A DNA stretch of 64,000 bases, taken from positions 67,001,964-67,065,963 of the forward strand of contig NW_022098076.1 of NCBI RefSeq assembly GCF_002288925.2, written 5' to 3'. A program made the position numbers and the translations under genes. The stretch is from Delphinapterus leucas (Eukaryota; Chordata; Mammalia; Artiodactyla; Monodontidae). The notes under the pieces were generated by a model that worked only from the letters and a program-made list of their open reading frames with translations, ran no database searches and was not told where the DNA came from. Positions 62,471 to 64,000 of this stretch are shown piece after piece; within the stretch, counting starts at the first letter, position 1, and each line of letters opens with the position of its first letter.

Positions 62471-62949
62471 TATTTATTACAGGGAAGAATCAGAAACTAA
62501 CAAAACGAGCAATATTAGTGTTTCTTTTTGCAGTTATGAATGACTGTAGCCATTATAAATTGTAGAATTCACTGGAAAATATTCACATGAGGTGGTTGAG
62601 TGGAAAAAAAGCAGTTAACAAAACTGTGTTTATAATATAAGCCTCCTCGTGGCCTTGAGGGCTCAGAGAAAGGCCACAGCTCTGCCTAGCATTTGAGACA
62701 GATGTAATTTAGAACAAATAGACTTCTCTTTAGTGAGAAATAAAGCTAGACAGAACAAAAAAGCATTGGGAAATATGCCCATCATTTCTTCTTCATGAAT
62801 GTTTTCTGAGGATGATTCTAGAAGGAACTAGAAATAATAGCACCATTGATAAAAAGATTCTGAGAGGCAGTAAGATACAGCTAAGGAACTACAGCCCAAC
62901 TGAAAATAAGCACCTCATCCAATAATTTTAAAAAACCTCCAATCAATAA

Positions 62950-63120
62950 AATGTCCCTAAGAGAAATGGGCTTGCTCATACGTTGCTGATATACAGTGCC
63001 TTGTTATAAACTTTTGAGAAGGCAAATAGTGATAGCTATCAAAGTTCTTAATGTCACTACCATAACGTAGCAGTTTCACCTACGGGAGTATACCTATAGG
63101 AGTACTTATGCCTGCATTTA
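62950..63120 (+). mobile_element. L1 3'-type relic
   Basis: 'cttgctcatacgttgctgat', 'gagaaggcaaatagtgatag', 'agcagtttcacctacgggag' resemble old L1 3' text. Confidence 0.5.
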
Positions 63121-63139
63121 AAAATCTGAATAAGGAAAT

Positions 63140-63690
63140 GAAAATTAACCAGAACATGCATAATGGGAGTCCCATAAGGAGAAAAGAGAGAAAAGAGGCA
63201 GAAAGAATATTTGGAGAAATAATGGCCAAAAATTTCCCAAACTTGATGGAAAAGATCAATCTGCACATCCTAGAAACTCAGCAAATTCCATTGGGATCAA
63301 CTCAAAGAGATCCATGCTGAAATACACATAGTCAAGCTGTCTAAAGCCAAAGATGAAGAGAGAATCTTGAAAGTAGCAAGAGAACAATGACACATCATGT
63401 GCAAGAGATCCTTGGTGAAATTAATGGCTGACTTCTCATCTGAAATTATGGAGTCCAGCAGTCAGTGGGATGACATATTTCAAGTGCTGAAACAAAAAAA
63501 CAGAATTGCACATCCAGCAAAATATCCTTTCAAAATGGAGAAGACATTCAAATAAATATAAGCAAAACCTGAGAGAATCTGTCACTAGTAGATCTGCCCC
63601 ACAAGAAATAATAAAGCGAGTCCTTCAGACTACATGAAAAGACACTAGACAGTAATTGAATCCACATAAAAAGATAAAGATCTCACCCTT
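63140..63690 (+). mobile_element. L1 internal fragment
   Basis: 'aaaatttcccaaacttgatg', 'actcaaagagatccatgctg', 'gaagagagaatcttgaaagt', 'cagtgggatgacatatttca', 'gacactagacagtaattgaa' are typical L1 internal text. The short frames are remnants. Confidence 0.75.
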
Positions 63691-63878
63691 GACCATACTG
63701 AGTACCAAGAATATGGAGGAAAAGGCCAGACATACCACACATTTAGGGAAGCTCTACCAAGGACTTTCTACTTCTGCCTTCTAGATCAATAGCATGGTAT
63801 AGGGAGGAACATTTGGGTTTTCTTATTGGTTCTCACTTCTGGGCTTCCCCTATTTTCTCAGGAATGCATCTACTCACA

Positions 63879-63898
63879 AAAAAAAAAAAAAAAAAAAA
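63879..63898 (+). repeat. Poly(A) run
   Basis: About 20 A preceded by unique-looking sequence. It could be the tail of a retroposed copy, but no parent was recognised. Confidence 0.6.
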
Positions 63899-64000
63899 GG
63901 GATGAAGAACACAAGTAAATACAGCATAGGTGAATATAAATAACAGTATAAATGGGAGTTGTGTGTGTGTGTAACTTTTCCTATATTATTTAAATGACAG

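Overview
This is nuclear DNA from a mammal, most likely a whale or dolphin. It carries at least a dozen tRNA-derived SINEs of the CHR type, with the 'gggcttccctggtggcgcagtggtt' style head (or its reverse complement), that are abundant in Cetacea and their relatives. I saw no BovB or Bov-A2 repeats of the kind common in ruminants. There are no bacterial genes, CRISPR arrays or operons. Most short open frames here are chance frames or repeat debris.

Two protein-coding genes are supported, arranged tail to tail. The last five coding exons of CREB1 run on the + strand between 4247 and 22737 (residues 102 to 341 in CREB-alpha numbering). They cover the kinase-inducible domain, the second glutamine-rich region and the bZIP domain, followed by a long AT-rich 3' UTR reaching at least about 28.1 kb. 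The first coding exons and the promoter lie off the left edge. METTL21A lies on the - strand in three coding exons (45990-45844, 44283-44172, 36097-35700). They join in frame to an intact 218-residue lysine methyltransferase. Its upstream region is a CpG island at about 46.2-48.0 kb that looks like the promoter. This CREB1-METTL21A order matches human 2q33.3.

Layout: 1-22.6 kb, CREB1 exons and introns with L1, MIR and MER5 relics and one SINE cluster; 22.7-28.1 kb, CREB1 3' UTR; about 28.1-35.4 kb, intergenic with L1 and three SINEs; 35.4-46.0 kb, METTL21A; 46.2-48.0 kb, CpG island; 48.0-64.0 kb, intergenic, dominated by L1 ends, SINEs, a Tigger2-like remnant, a dead Tigger1 transposon (about 56.6-59.0 kb) and a 400-base run of N inside a SINE.

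The two genes act in separate pathways: CREB1 is a cAMP-responsive transcription factor, and METTL21A methylates HSP70-family chaperones. I found no sign of a new biological system. The most informative non-genic structures are nested SINE insertions with readable target-site duplications, a Tigger1 end that appears inverted, a 53-bp tandem duplication in a METTL21A intron, and a CpG island that may fire in both directions.
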